From: Hermodice carunculata
Lineage: Eukaryota > Annelida > Polychaeta > Eunicida > Amphinomidae
Direction of reading: 5' to 3'
DNA length: 64,000 nucleotides
Assembly (NCBI GenBank): GCA_964020975.1
Contig: OZ026627.1
Coordinates: 27,922,595 to 27,986,594, forward strand
Of this stretch, positions 1-10,972 are shown piece after piece (the first letter of the stretch is position 1; each line of letters starts with the position of its first letter). Below the pieces are notes generated by a model. The model saw only the letters and a program-made list of their open reading frames with translations, was not told where the DNA came from and searched no databases. The position numbers and the translations under genes are program-made.

Positions 1-240
1 TCCATACAGTATGAAGAAGGGCCTTGATCAGTATAATGTCTCCACTGCCTGGCAAGTGATGCTTCAGCTGTCTCAAGGCAGCTGGAGAATGACTTTCCAG
101 GCAGTGCAGGAATGACTTCCCAGGCAGTGCAGGAATGACTTCCCAGGCAGTGCAGAAAGGACTTCCCAGGCAGTGCAGGAATGACTTCCCAGGCAGTGCA
201 GGAAGGACTGTCCAGGCATTGCAGATATTATTGATTTTGA
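1..240. mobile_element. TTAA-MITE family C, left-truncated, with amplified hairpin arm
   Basis: The phrases CACTGCCTGGCAAGTGATGC and CCAGGCAGTGCAG match the hairpin of the well-preserved family C copy at 62405-62643. The window begins inside the element, so its left TTAA is not seen. The second hairpin arm is repeated in tandem (listed separately). Family assignment rests on matching by eye. Confidence 0.5.
94..224. repeat. 23-bp minisatellite derived from a MITE hairpin arm
   Basis: About 5.7 copies of a 23-bp unit containing CCAGGCAGTGCAGGAATGAC. The unit is the right arm of a family C MITE hairpin, so the array probably arose by local amplification inside the element. Open reading through it has no recognisable protein meaning. 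Confidence 0.85.
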
Positions 241-2899
241 ACTCTGCATGTCATAACTTGACAGAAGCAAAGCTTTTCTCGAGTGAACAATGATGTAATT
301 GTCATTTAATTGCTGGTAATGAAATTACAGGAAAGTGTATCACCAATATGGAAGGGGCAGTGTTTTATGGCAAACAACTCTGAATCTGGGTATTGAGAGT
401 CCCTAGAGGCCTCAGATTTTGGTTTTAATTACATAACGTTACTCAGAAGATGGGCAGGTGCAAGTTTCTTCCCAGTACTGAGTGAAACACCCCATTTAAA
501 TCTGCCTTGCTGATTAATCTTGGGACTTACTTGAAGCCACTACAATATCTGTAATTAATTTGCATCTTTGATCACTGCAAATGACCCTTGATGCATATAT
601 GAAAGATAAAACCTGAAAAGCTTGATAACAGCTCTCCAAGTGCCTTCTGTCATATTGATAAAGAAACACCCACCAGAAAGCATGATTCTGAACTGCCAGG
701 CTGTAACCAAGCAACACAGCATGTTTGTCACTGCTTCAAGCTAATGTATGAAACTCAGTCGAAAGGTAAGACATACCATAGGTAAAAATCGTTATTATGA
801 GAAAAAAGTAGCCTGCTGATTAGATGAGGCGGAATGTTGATCTCAAAGTTCTGTCTTTGTGTGGTGGGAAAAATCAAGATACACTGGAATTTATTCACAT
901 TGCAATCTCCTTGCCAAAATGGAAGGATTAGTGTTTGGCCAAGGAAAATAGCAGTGCTGTTTACAATACTATGGTATTCTAAGAACTGAAGGCATTTTTT
1001 GGCACAGTGTGCCTCCCACTTGATTCTTTTTGCCTGAAGTATTTCGTAGTAAAAACAGCGGTTAGTAGTGATTTGTTGTCTCACATTTAATTTCTGGAAT
1101 AAACACGCAAGAATGATGTATTTGCAAGCAATATATATTAGTTTTACTTCATTGAAACAAGATTTTCCTTCCATCCGAAAAAAAAAAAAAAAAAAGGAAA
1201 AAAGAGAAGAGAAAAATCAAAGCCCTCAGACCTACTCTTAAAAGCTGAAGAAAAAAGAAGAAGAAAAAAAACTGCTGACCCATACTTAAATACAGTGTAA
1301 TTGCAAACTAATTGTTTTGTTTGGCCTTAAAGGTCTTCAACCTGGACTTTTCAACTTTATATACCAGATCACCATCACTGGTATCACAGGCTTATCTCTC
1401 ATTCCCCTACCTTTTTGACCTGCACCTGTCCTCACCACCACAGAGAGCTTATATTTCTGACTAATTTGAGCTTTTTAGGGTTTTAGGCAAGATTCCACAA
1501 ATTTTGTTGCACAGAGTGTGAAGCACTGCTGCTGACAGCCAGCAGGGGGCACTTGTGTTCATAGGGAATTTCTGAGAGGATCCCTCAATAGCCTGCACAT
1601 ATCAAGTGCCTCAGGTGATTCGTGCCCTGCCGTGTATCAATCACAGCTGATTACATGGAGAATTTTGATACAGCAATTTTCTCCCAAGAAATTTTGGCCA
1701 TGTTGGAGGGGGGGGGGGGAGGGCAGGTGCAGAAAACATCAGAGGGAAAGTGGTTACTTTGAGTGCATGAGGGGCCACATTGTGTGCAGAAAAATTTGTG
1801 GAATCTTGTCTAAAACCCTAAAAAGCTAAAATTAGTGGGGGGAAATATAAGAATGCTCTTGTTACGTGTGATATGTCTGAACAGTTCTGGGTATGCAGGG
1901 CAGCATTTTGGGGGCTCACTTTTATTGGATTTTTCCTTGTTGTCTCACCAGCATAAGCTGTTGGCCAGACTAAGCAGTCACTTTCCGTCCATCTGTCCAT
2001 CCGTCCGCCTGTCAACAAAAAACTTCGGAGTGGCTTGAATTATGCTGGCGAGACATTCATGACCCCGGGCATGACTCTGGTAATTTCACTGGCTGTCTAT
2101 TGTAAATTGTCTATTTTTTGATCCCCCAACCCCCAGTGGAGTGGGGCTGGGGAGTTCACTTATTTCATTGTATAGGTATAGAACAAAACAATTTTGCATT
2201 TTTGGAAGGTATGTCATGTAGCAGGAAACAGAGATATTATTTAGTTGGGCCTGACTTCAGATGATAGAGTGCTTCATGGTGGACATGCTGATGAAGACAG
2301 ACAACTATAATCCCGTGTGTCAGTTGGCGTTGGCGTCCCTGGAGATGTATTGAAGGAAGGATTACTATATGACAAGGAGTTTGCATACACGTACATGTCA
2401 TGCAGTGTGAATATTACAGTCGCTGAGTGCTCCGTGTGTCATTAGGTTCAGGAATAGAATCAGGACATAATAGGCCAGACATAAGAGCCAATAAGGGACA
2501 CTGCCACACATACAGGGCTTATATTCTCAAACAGCTCTGTTTTCAGAGTGCTTTGACCATGTTATTTTAGGGCAACACCAAATCTGTATTTTGTGGGATA
2601 TTACAAAGACCAAGCAGTTCAGGTATTTAACTGTTTGCCACTCCAGTCGTCCAGAAGGGCTCAGATATATAAATTGTCAGCTTTAATGTTTACACCTAAA
2701 TATAATTTTAATGGAGGGATTTTTTGCAGAGCATTGTAAACAAAGACGATCACAATGGGTCAATGTGTTAGCCTGGTGCTCAGTGGATGCATAATGCCTA
2801 ACCTGTGCCACAGAAAGCAGTTGACTCGGTCATATTCTGACCAGGAAAGGGTTGTAGACAGGGAAAGGATACTTGCCACATGTAACGCAGTAGCACCAT
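241..2899. other. Non-coding stretch, no gene recognised
   Basis: I see no conserved protein. Landmarks are an A-run at about 1178-1196, a G-run near 1708-1720, and a CCATCTGTCCATCCGTCCG leader at about 1988-2010 of the kind that opens long mollusc-type repeats (compare 32 kb and 50 kb). A GTTGGCGTTGGCGTC segment lies near 2323. Confidence 0.5.
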
Positions 2900-3592
2900 G
2901 GACTGATAGACCAGGGAGCTTGTTGTATGGGATATATCATGGTAGACTTGGCAGCTTGTCATATGGAATATATCATGGTGGACTGGGCAGCTTGTATGGA
3001 ATATATCATGGTAGACTTGGCAGCTTGTATGGGATATACCATGGTAGACTTGGCAGATGTCATGGAATATATGATCGTAGACTTGGCAGCTTGTCATATG
3101 GAATATATCATGGTAGACTAGGCAGCTTTTATGGAATATATCATGGTAGACTAGGCAGCTTGTATGGGATATATCATGGTAGACTAGGCAGCTTGTATGG
3201 GATATGCCATGGTAGACTTGGCAGTTGTCATGGAATATATCATGGTAGACTTGGTAGCTTGTCATGGAATATATCATAGTAGACTTGGCAGCTTGTATGG
3301 GATATATCATGGTAGACTTGGCAGCTTGTCATATGGAATATATATCATGGTAGACTTGGCAGCTTGTCGTATGGAATATAAATATGGTAGAATTTTCAGC
3401 TTGTGTGGGATATATAAAATCAGACTTGGCAGCTTGTTGTATGGGGTATATTAAAGTAGACTTGGCAGATTATATGGGATATAAATACCATGGTAGACTT
3501 TGCAGCTTATGTGGGATATAAATGTCATGGTAGACTTGGCAGCTTTTTGTACAGGATATAACATGGTGACTTTGTATCATGGGATATATCAA
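2900..3592. repeat. 33/36-bp minisatellite, about 19 units
   Basis: Tandem units of 33 bp, some with a 3-bp TCA insertion, contain ATATATCATGGTAGACTTGG. Both unit lengths are multiples of three, so frames stay open on both strands. The plus frame would read a repeating YGIYHGRLGSL peptide. The last units are degenerate. I treat it as a minisatellite because there is no start context, splice context or non-repeat flank with coding character. Confidence 0.9.
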
Positions 3593-4767
3593 GTTAAGAA
3601 AATTTTGAATAATGTTGGTATAAATAGTGCATCCGTGTGGATTCTGGAGATGAAATAAGACCTTTTTAAAAAATATGTAGATAGTGAATTTTGTTCACAT
3701 TTTTATGTAAAGTGTAGACAGGTAGAAAAATTATATCTCGTACAAACTCAGGTTTATATATGTGGACCAATTTCGGTCTCTGTATGTGTGTAAAATCTGT
3801 ATTTGGCCCCAAGAGGGCTTTATATACAATAAAGTTCTCTACAAAAGCCACAAAGTTGGTAACACTGCTTGCTTGTGATGGTGACTAAATCATGATGGAC
3901 TTGCTTACTTGCACCAATCAGTGAGTAGATCATGGGAAACTATAACTGGGCAGGGTATGGGAGATGACTCATTTGTTTTCGCTTGGTACACCACACGTTG
4001 ATGTAGGCACTCCGGAGGCACACCGCTCAGAGCCTAGCAGATGCCACTAAAAGTAGAATGACATGAGATAAAGTGGATCTGTTTGGGTGCATGGGAAACC
4101 ACAGAGGTATTAGTGTGTATCCAGTAATTGACTGAAGCCTGGTGTGCCCTGCATTCTAATGCCTCGGCCAGCCTTTGATTGAAAGCTTACCAACCTGTGC
4201 CTGCACCCCACATGAGCATTACCAGTTGCAGAGAAAACGGGAGATCTGAGCTTGAGTGGGTCACTTTGATCCACCGATTGTGATGTGGTCAATGTATTTG
4301 GTGTGATCAGGCTGTGTATAGTCACTGGGAGGGACCTGTATTCTGGATGACACATCAATATATTGTACTCAGGTAGGATCAGGTTCACTTAGGCAGCTGT
4401 ATTTTACACATGCAGTCAGTCTATTGAGCTATTGACATGGATTAAATATGATACAGCTTTTAGCTCCCTGCATGGATTAATACTGCTCACTTGAGTAGCC
4501 ATGTGCAAGTGTATGGGGTACAGAAGACGACCAGGTAACTATCAGACTCCCCAACATGTCAAAACCATGTATCTAATTATCTCGGTGTTGGCTACTACAG
4601 ACCCCTGCACTGTATACCTGGTCAGACACCACATGTTGGTCCTCCCACCAGTTCTTTTGATTTTACTGAACTCATGCTGTACCTTGAACTTTCTTCACAG
4701 GTGTACACAGAGCTTGGAATTAGAGTGGGAGTGTTGTCTATTCATTCCACTTCCAAGAGAGCCTCGA
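3593..4767. other. Non-coding stretch, no gene recognised
   Basis: No conserved protein seen. An AATAAA lies in TACAATAAAGTTCTC at about 3827-3841 but has no gene attached. The open frame at 4110-4388 on the minus strand has no recognisable domain. Confidence 0.4.
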
Positions 4768-4991
4768 TTGAACCGTTTCCCACTCAAACCAGTCCAAAAT
4801 GGCCAGTGGTCAAATGTCGTCTGCTTCAATGTTTTTGGACTAATTCCAGCAGTAATGAAAAATACTTTGGATGAAAATTATAGATGAGACCGATAAATAT
4901 AACGTGCTGCAGGTCAACAGCTTTCCTTGTGTGAGTGCCCAAGCCAAGGGAAGCTGTTGACTCAGTGTTAATTCAAGGGGGAAAGGGTTTT
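4768..4991 (-). mobile_element. TTAA-MITE family A copy 1
   Basis: Terminal repeats are CCGTTTCCCACTC on the left and TTCAAGGGGGAAAGGG on the right, with degraded TTAA ends (TTGA and TTTT). The hairpin arms GGTCAACAGCTTTCCTTG and CCAAGGGAAGCTGTTGACTC survive with a shortened centre. Orientation is opposite to the copies at 9108 and 9732. Confidence 0.8.
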
Positions 4992-5904
4992 AGCTGCCAG
5001 CATCCCAAGTCAAAGGCCATTGGTTCATGTGTTGCCTGACCAGTCATGCTGCAAGGGCAGCTGTAGCATGACTTGCCAGGCAATGCAAAAACCAGTAGCC
5101 AAGGTCTTTGCCAGTATAATGTGAAGTAGGTTAAAACAAAAAGTCCAGTGAAGTGAGATACCAGTGTAGAGCCCTGACCCTGAATGTTGACTCCAAACAA
5201 CAAATTTACCCCTTGAGGTACATCAGCCAAATGCTAACTTTTATGTCAGAGAATGTACAGTTAAACAATGTGTAGAAATGTTTCTTTCACAGTTTAGCGT
5301 GCCAGGTCGGGCAATGCAAACACCACTTGCGCGAGACTGATGTGTTGTTACTTCAGTGAATGCTCCTTTGATGAGAAATTTGCATATGCAGTTCCCATAA
5401 TTCCAAGTGAACGCAAAGGAAAAGTTTCTGATACAGCAGGAGCTAGGAGGGGAATGCATGATGAAGACACAGTACACAGGAAAAAAGAAGAAAAAAATGC
5501 AGCCTAAAACACTGTAATCAGTTTAATTTAAATGTCATTTTTCTTGCAAAATATTGATTTTTTTACAAGATAATTTGTTTCTGTTGCTAGAAGAAAAATG
5601 TCCTTCAAAATTTATATTAGACCATTCAGCTGTGGCTTAATTTGACATTTTTAAGGATAAGCTTCATTTTATGGTTTTATCTTGTTTTTTTTTTTCTTCT
5701 TTTTTTGTGGAGCAATTCGAAATTCTTACTTGAAAATGAAAGGTATCACTCACAATATCTGCACATATTAGGCTATTATTTTCAGATTCTGAGTCATCTT
5801 TTTTGTCCAGCATGTCATAACTGGGTATTAACTTAGTTTTCCCATGAAATTATTAAAATGTCACTCTCTCTCTCTCTCTCTCTCTCAAAAAAAAAAAAAA
5901 AAAA

Positions 5905-5945
<41 letters not shown>

Positions 5946-6034
5946 ATACATGAAATGAAATGTGGGATAAAAGTGTTTATAATGGCTGAAGAAAGATGAT
6001 TTTTTCAGCGTTTGTCAGCTGGTATGTTTTCTAC
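4992..6034. other. Non-coding stretch with a MITE hairpin fragment
   Basis: At 5034-5096 a family C hairpin fragment is present (CATGACTTGCCAGGCAATGC). Otherwise no gene is visible; the CT/A/AAT microsatellite is listed separately. Confidence 0.5.
5864..5943. repeat. Compound microsatellite (CT)n-(A)n-(AAT)n
   Basis: Simple repeats run without interruption: about 11 CT units, 19 A and about 12 AAT. Confidence 0.97.
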
Positions 6035-6218
6035 CAGTGTTTCCCTTAACCCCCAAATGGGGGTATATTACCATTTCAAAACCTGAAAAACGCTGTGAGA
6101 AAATTCTGAAGGTCATTAGCCTTGTTTATTTACATATAAAATTGGTGAAAATCTAGTCTTTGCCCCTGAATTTTCCTTTTTGTGACCCCCTGGATAAAAA
6201 GTCCAAACAGAAACACTG
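6035..6218. mobile_element. hAT-like MITE copy 1 (CAGTGTTTC ends)
   Basis: The ends are CAGTGTTTCCCTTAA and AGAAACACTG, an inverted pair of hAT type. A reverse-oriented copy lies at 33537-33711 and shares GGGGGTATATTACC and TTTCAAAACNTGAAA. The flanks share TTTCTA, a possible remnant of a target-site duplication. Confidence 0.65.
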
Positions 6219-6970
6219 TTTCTATGTCTGTAATGGATACATAAGCAAATGAGATGGGGCAAGGGCCTTGGTGACTCGAGGTACAAAGAGCTATGGTCCG
6301 ACCAGTTTCGATCAAGGTGGATCTCATCAGTGACTGATGACTAACTGTCATGCGGCCCACTTATATATGTCACGGTAACTTTGCTGTTACCAAGGGCTTT
6401 ACGTATATTCTTTTTAACGTCAAGAGCGTGACGTCCTGATTGTGATTGGTTATTCACATTCATCAGTGAAGTTCAAAAAAGCCTTTGAACATGGAATCTC
6501 TCCCAAATATGGAAAGAGAATCCTATAGACTGTAGGATCAGTCATTGTACATAGTGGGGTGATGTGGGACCTAATGTGGGTGATTCCACAATGGTTAGGA
6601 ATGTTATTAAAACAGTTTCTTGGGAATAGTGTTTAGTTATTCTCATTGTCTCATACCAGTGTATGACTAAAGGAGATTCTAAGGTCCAATATCAAGGGAA
6701 AATGTGCAATGACAATAATTTTTTTTTTGGTAATGAATACATGTACTGAATTTTGTGCAGTGTGAGCACTTTCGTATATATCTATTTAACAATAACAGAC
6801 AGCTGCTTGCACAAGTTAAGAAAAAAGAAAAAACAGTGTAGTTTGAGCATTTTCTGGCACACCAATTTGAATGTGTCAAGTGCACAAAATGAAGATGTTG
6901 AAGTTTGTGTAAAGTTAAAAAGAAAAACATGTTTAAGTGGAACAGGTATAAAATTGTATACATGTAGATC
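6219..6970. other. Non-coding stretch, no gene recognised
   Basis: AT-rich sequence without recognisable coding or repeat content. Confidence 0.4.
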
Positions 6971-7163
6971 TGCACCTGTTGAAAGGAAATTACTTATATC
7001 TGCAGCTGCTTAGGAAATATTTTTCGTATCTGCAACTGCTGTAGGAAATTATTTGTATCTACAGGTACTGTAGGAAATGATTTGTATCTGCAGGTGCTGT
7101 AGGAAATGATTTGTATCTGCAGCTCTTGTAGGAAATGATTTGTATCTGCAGCTCTTGTAGAAG
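6971..7163. repeat. 29-bp minisatellite
   Basis: About 6.5 units containing CTGTAGGAAATGATTTGTAT. Early units are diverged and later ones nearly identical. Confidence 0.9.
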
Positions 7164-9107
7164 GAAATTAATTTTATCGTCAGCTACAGCCCCCCCCCCA
7201 TGGGACAAAAGATTTCTCCCTCAATACTTGTGGCAAATTTCAACAGTTATGAAATGCAGTGTAGAATAAAACTTCTAGACTTGTGAGACTACTAATATTT
7301 TGGCATTAAAGAATACTTAGTATAGGCAGATGGAAATGTATTCTTGTAATCAATTTAGAAAACACTAAATCAGTATATTAATTTTGCATTTATTAACTTG
7401 ATTAAATTCATCTAAAAGACACTAATTTTGTGAGAACCCTGTGCTTTGTGGTGGGAAATTAATGTGGGTGATTCGAAGGGGGGGGGGGAGCATTGTCAAG
7501 GTCAACATAGCCATAAGCCCATCAGACTGGAAGGTGATTCTAGGACAGTGTACATATCTTTCTTGCTTTTTATTTTTTGGCTTTTTTTTTTTTTTTGGTT
7601 AAAAAATAGATTGTATGCTTGAAGAAACAGAACAGAGTTGTTTCCTAGCCATAAATTGATTGCAAGTTATGATCGGTGAAAGATCAAAAGAAGAATAACA
7701 TTCGTAAAACATTGCAAATTATGATGCAAATCTATTCCCGTGGGCTCCTGATGAATACAGCGTATCTGCAGACTTCAGGACAGAGAAAGGTATGCACTTC
7801 AAGACCGTAATAGAAATTTGTCACAAAAGAATTGACGGAAAGATCAGCGAAAGATAGGAATTGACTGATCTGTGTATGCAGAGTAGAAGTATGGATGTGT
7901 GATTGATGCCTTGCGCCCACTGCCCGAGATCAGTCGCAGATTTATACACAATCATATCTGAGTAGATTGGAAGGATACAACACAAAAGAAATGGCCAAAA
8001 TGTTTTCGGCAGGCACTGGTGGGGAGAAACATGATTTTATTGAGTGGATCTTTAATAGATTACTCTGATCAAGGACTGATGTTCCTGTGTGGCTGGAGCC
8101 ATGTGTTTTGAGCTTTTCATTTGGCTACAGCTCATTTGCACCAAGCACATCCCCCAGAGCCTCATAATCTTAAGTGTATGAAGAGAAAATGACAGTGCTA
8201 CTGTAATCTATATCAAGAAGCAGAATTTTACTCTGTGTGTTATTTGTGCCGATGCACTGGGAAATACAAAGGAGATCCCAGCTGAGACATATGATCAATG
8301 CTGTGTTCTTTCCTGTTGATGCTTTTTTTTTCTTTTTTTTTTTTTTTTTTTGTGTAGTTTTGTCAATGACATAAAATTGCTTGGAAAAACAAGTTGTGGT
8401 GAAAAGGTTCGCTGTAGGTTGAATAGGTACTTTGTCCAAAATGGTGGATGAAATTTGAGCAGTAAAAAATGCATTAAACTATGCAAAATTGATTCAGGCA
8501 AATATGAAGAAAATAACAGTAATCTCTTTGTGGATTGCTTGAAGAAAATTGCATCTCCGTTTTAAAAAAAAACGCTTTTGAATTTCGAGGGAACCTGTGA
8601 TACTAGAGAGTGGAAGCATTTGCATGAATGATCAAAAGATACAAAACAGCAAAGTGACAGCCAGACATTGCTAAAATGGCTGCACATTCAATGCATACCA
8701 CATCATATTATCTTCAGTTGCTGCCTGGGGTGTATGGGAAATTGAGCAAAATATTCAAAGCAAAATCGCAGATGTACCTTTGGGATGTGATGGCTGTGTT
8801 GTGAAAATTATGGTAATGTGTAGACTCTAAAAGGCATTTTGACCTTTTGGTGAACTTGAAACGGGGTGGGGTATGTAAAGTATAGGGGGCTAATAAGGGG
8901 CAGTATAGGGAACTAATATACATGATTAAAAAAGGAGCATGTATTTTATGGAGTAGGGGCACACAAGAAAATCAAAAATCCATTCTCCTGATATGGAAAT
9001 AGAAAATATTAAAAAACAAAAAACAAAGGATAAAAAAAGATGATTGTATCTTGCGTCTGTTCGTTTGCTGGAAGACCCAACTGGCTTCCGTCCCATGATG
9101 TACACAT
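7164..9107. other. Non-coding stretch, no gene recognised
   Basis: Contains C-, G- and T-homopolymers (for example a broken T-run at about 8323-8351). No conserved protein or repeat family was recognised. Confidence 0.4.
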
Positions 9108-9325
9108 TTAACCCTTTCCCCTTGAATTCAGACTGAATCAACAACTTTCCTTGGCATGGGTTGGGTACTTAGTGCCCAACCCAAAGGAAAGCTGTTGACC
9201 TCGAGCATGTGATCTTGATATGTCTCATCTACTATTCTGTCAAACTGTTTTTTTTTCATCACTGTTGAAATCAGTTGAAAACACTTAAGCAGACGACATT
9301 TGACCACCACCCAGTTTTGGCAAGT
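9108..9325 (+). mobile_element. TTAA-MITE family A copy 2, right end lost
   Basis: Starts TTAA then CCCTTTCCCCTTGAATT at 9108. The hairpin arms CAACTTTCCTTGGC and CAAAGGAAAGCTGTTGACC flank GGGTTGGGTACTTAGTGCCC. The core CAGACGACATTTGACCACC matches other copies. The right inverted repeat is replaced by the TTAA of the next element. Confidence 0.85.
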
Positions 9326-9546
9326 TTAACCCTTAAAGCGCTGATTTAAGATTGGAGCACTGTGCGCGCATTGCATGCAAAGTGCCCCCAGGAAAGCTGT
9401 TGACTAAGACTACTTTTTGCTTTAGACTAAGCTTCCTGATATTTGAATGAAAGGTCTCTTCATGAGGAATTTGAATCTTTTAACCGTTATATGTTTAACG
9501 GTAATGAGAAAACGACTATAGCTGTGATTAGCACTTTAAGGGTTAA
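9326..9546. mobile_element. TTAA-MITE with CCCTTAAAG ends
   Basis: TTAA at 9326-9329 and 9543-9546 bracket CCCTTAAAGCGCTGATT and its inverted counterpart ATTAGCACTTTAAGGG. The inside still holds GGAAAGCTGTTGACTAAG and TTTGAATGAAAGGTCTCTTC, shared with the other TTAA-MITE families, but only one hairpin arm is clear. It abuts copy 2 directly at a TTAA. Confidence 0.75.
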
Positions 9547-9731
9547 GGAGAAAGGGGCCAATTGTCATTGTGCCCAAAATCACTGATTTGGAAGACCACA
9601 TGACTAAAGTTGTTTAGATAAAAAGTTGGAATGATCACCTGTTTTTTTTTCATAGAGTATTTAGCTGTTCACATTTCTGCCAGGTTTTACAAGATTTGGC
9701 TACTGTCTTGAATCGTACAAGGTTTTCTTTT

Positions 9732-9971
9732 TTAACCCTTTCCCACTTGAATTAAGACTGAGTCAACAGCTTTCCTTGGCATGGGTTGGGCACTAAGTGC
9801 CCAACCCATGCCAAGGAAAGCTGTTGACCTGAGGCATGTGATCTTGATAAGTCTCATGTACATTTCTCAGTCAAACTGTTTTTCATAACTGTTGAAATTA
9901 ATTGAAAACACTGAAGCAGACGATATTTGACCACCAGCCGGTTTTGGCCGATTTGAGGGGGAAAGGGTTAA
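9732..9971 (+). mobile_element. TTAA-MITE family A copy 3, complete, perfect hairpin
   Basis: A 240-bp element with TTAA at both ends (9732-9735, 9968-9971) and CCCTTTCCCACTTGAATT against GAGGGGGAAAGGG. At 9772-9838 it carries a palindrome of two 32-bp arms that pair perfectly around a 3-nt loop. It is the reverse orientation of the near-identical copy at 25525-25764, which suggests recent spread. Confidence 0.92.
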
Positions 9972-10789
9972 AGCTGTACTTCAGTTGCACAATCTGATGG
10001 GGGTTTTTTTTGTTTTTTTTTTCGTTTTGACAGGCAAGAGTAGTTTACTAAGCTCAGTTGATTTTCTGATTTGGGCAAATCACTGAAGGTAATGAATTAC
10101 ATTGATTAATTCAACAAATGTTCCAACTGCACGATTCCCAGGGGTCTTGTCTCTGATGAATATGTTTGCGACATCAAACACAACAAAGGACACGCTTGTA
10201 ATTTAGAACACCTGATAAATGTTACAATCTGTTGTTTTTATGCAAATGACTTAACACAAACTGAATTTATTTAGAGATTAGAATATAAAAGTCATTTATT
10301 GGGATGCATTTACTGTCTTTTCATGTGAAGCTTGTGTGCATGATTAAATAATCATACCTTTTTGTGACAGAGTGTATTTGTTGCTGTTCAAGGAAACAGC
10401 AAGTAGACCAGCGGGAATCTGAGATGGCCCCTTCAAATATATTCCCACACAGAAAATTTTTCGTAGAAAACACCCAGTCAAAGATACAAGGCTATTTAGA
10501 GTAAAATGTATGGGGCAGTAAGAGAAATGATCAGCCCAAATGCTGCTCCATAGATCATCTGTGGCATAACATACAGTGACACAGAACCAATTGCAGCATC
10601 TGTTTCTTTCAAAACTGACAGGAATGTAACCTTCTGACTATGAGTTACTGGCAATATTTTGCACCTGCTAGCCCAAGAACTTGAAGTCTGGTCCGTGTGA
10701 AGTGTAGATGGCACCACTGGTCCAGAAGGATCATTGGACATTTGATGGCCAATTCTGAAAATTACTTTAATTTTGCTGCATTCTCATTG
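9972..10789. other. Non-coding stretch, no gene recognised
   Basis: No domain or repeat family recognised. It probably lies in the upstream intron or flank of the ADAR2-type gene. Confidence 0.35.
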
Positions 10790-10972
10790 TCGCTGATGGC
10801 ACAAAACCATGAAAATAAAAACACAGTGAAATGGTATTTTTAACATTGATGGAATAGAACTTATGTCCAAAATGCCAGCAGTGAAATTCAAACTGCAGTG
10901 AATACATGTCAAAGAATGCAAAAGCCTTGAATATTTACACATGTGAAAGTAAAGCAATTTACAGGATAGATG
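10790..10972. repeat. Dispersed repeat (copy 1 of 3)
   Basis: Shares ACAAAACC(A/G)TGAAAATAAA, AACTTATGTCCAAAA and TAAAGCAATTTACAG with 26200-26362 and 51600-51737. Class unknown; the end near CAATTTACAGTA may be terminal. Confidence 0.6.

Noticed and set aside
2755-3310. Long open frames on both strands as repeat proteins
   Set aside because: They are products of a 33/36-bp minisatellite with no coding context.
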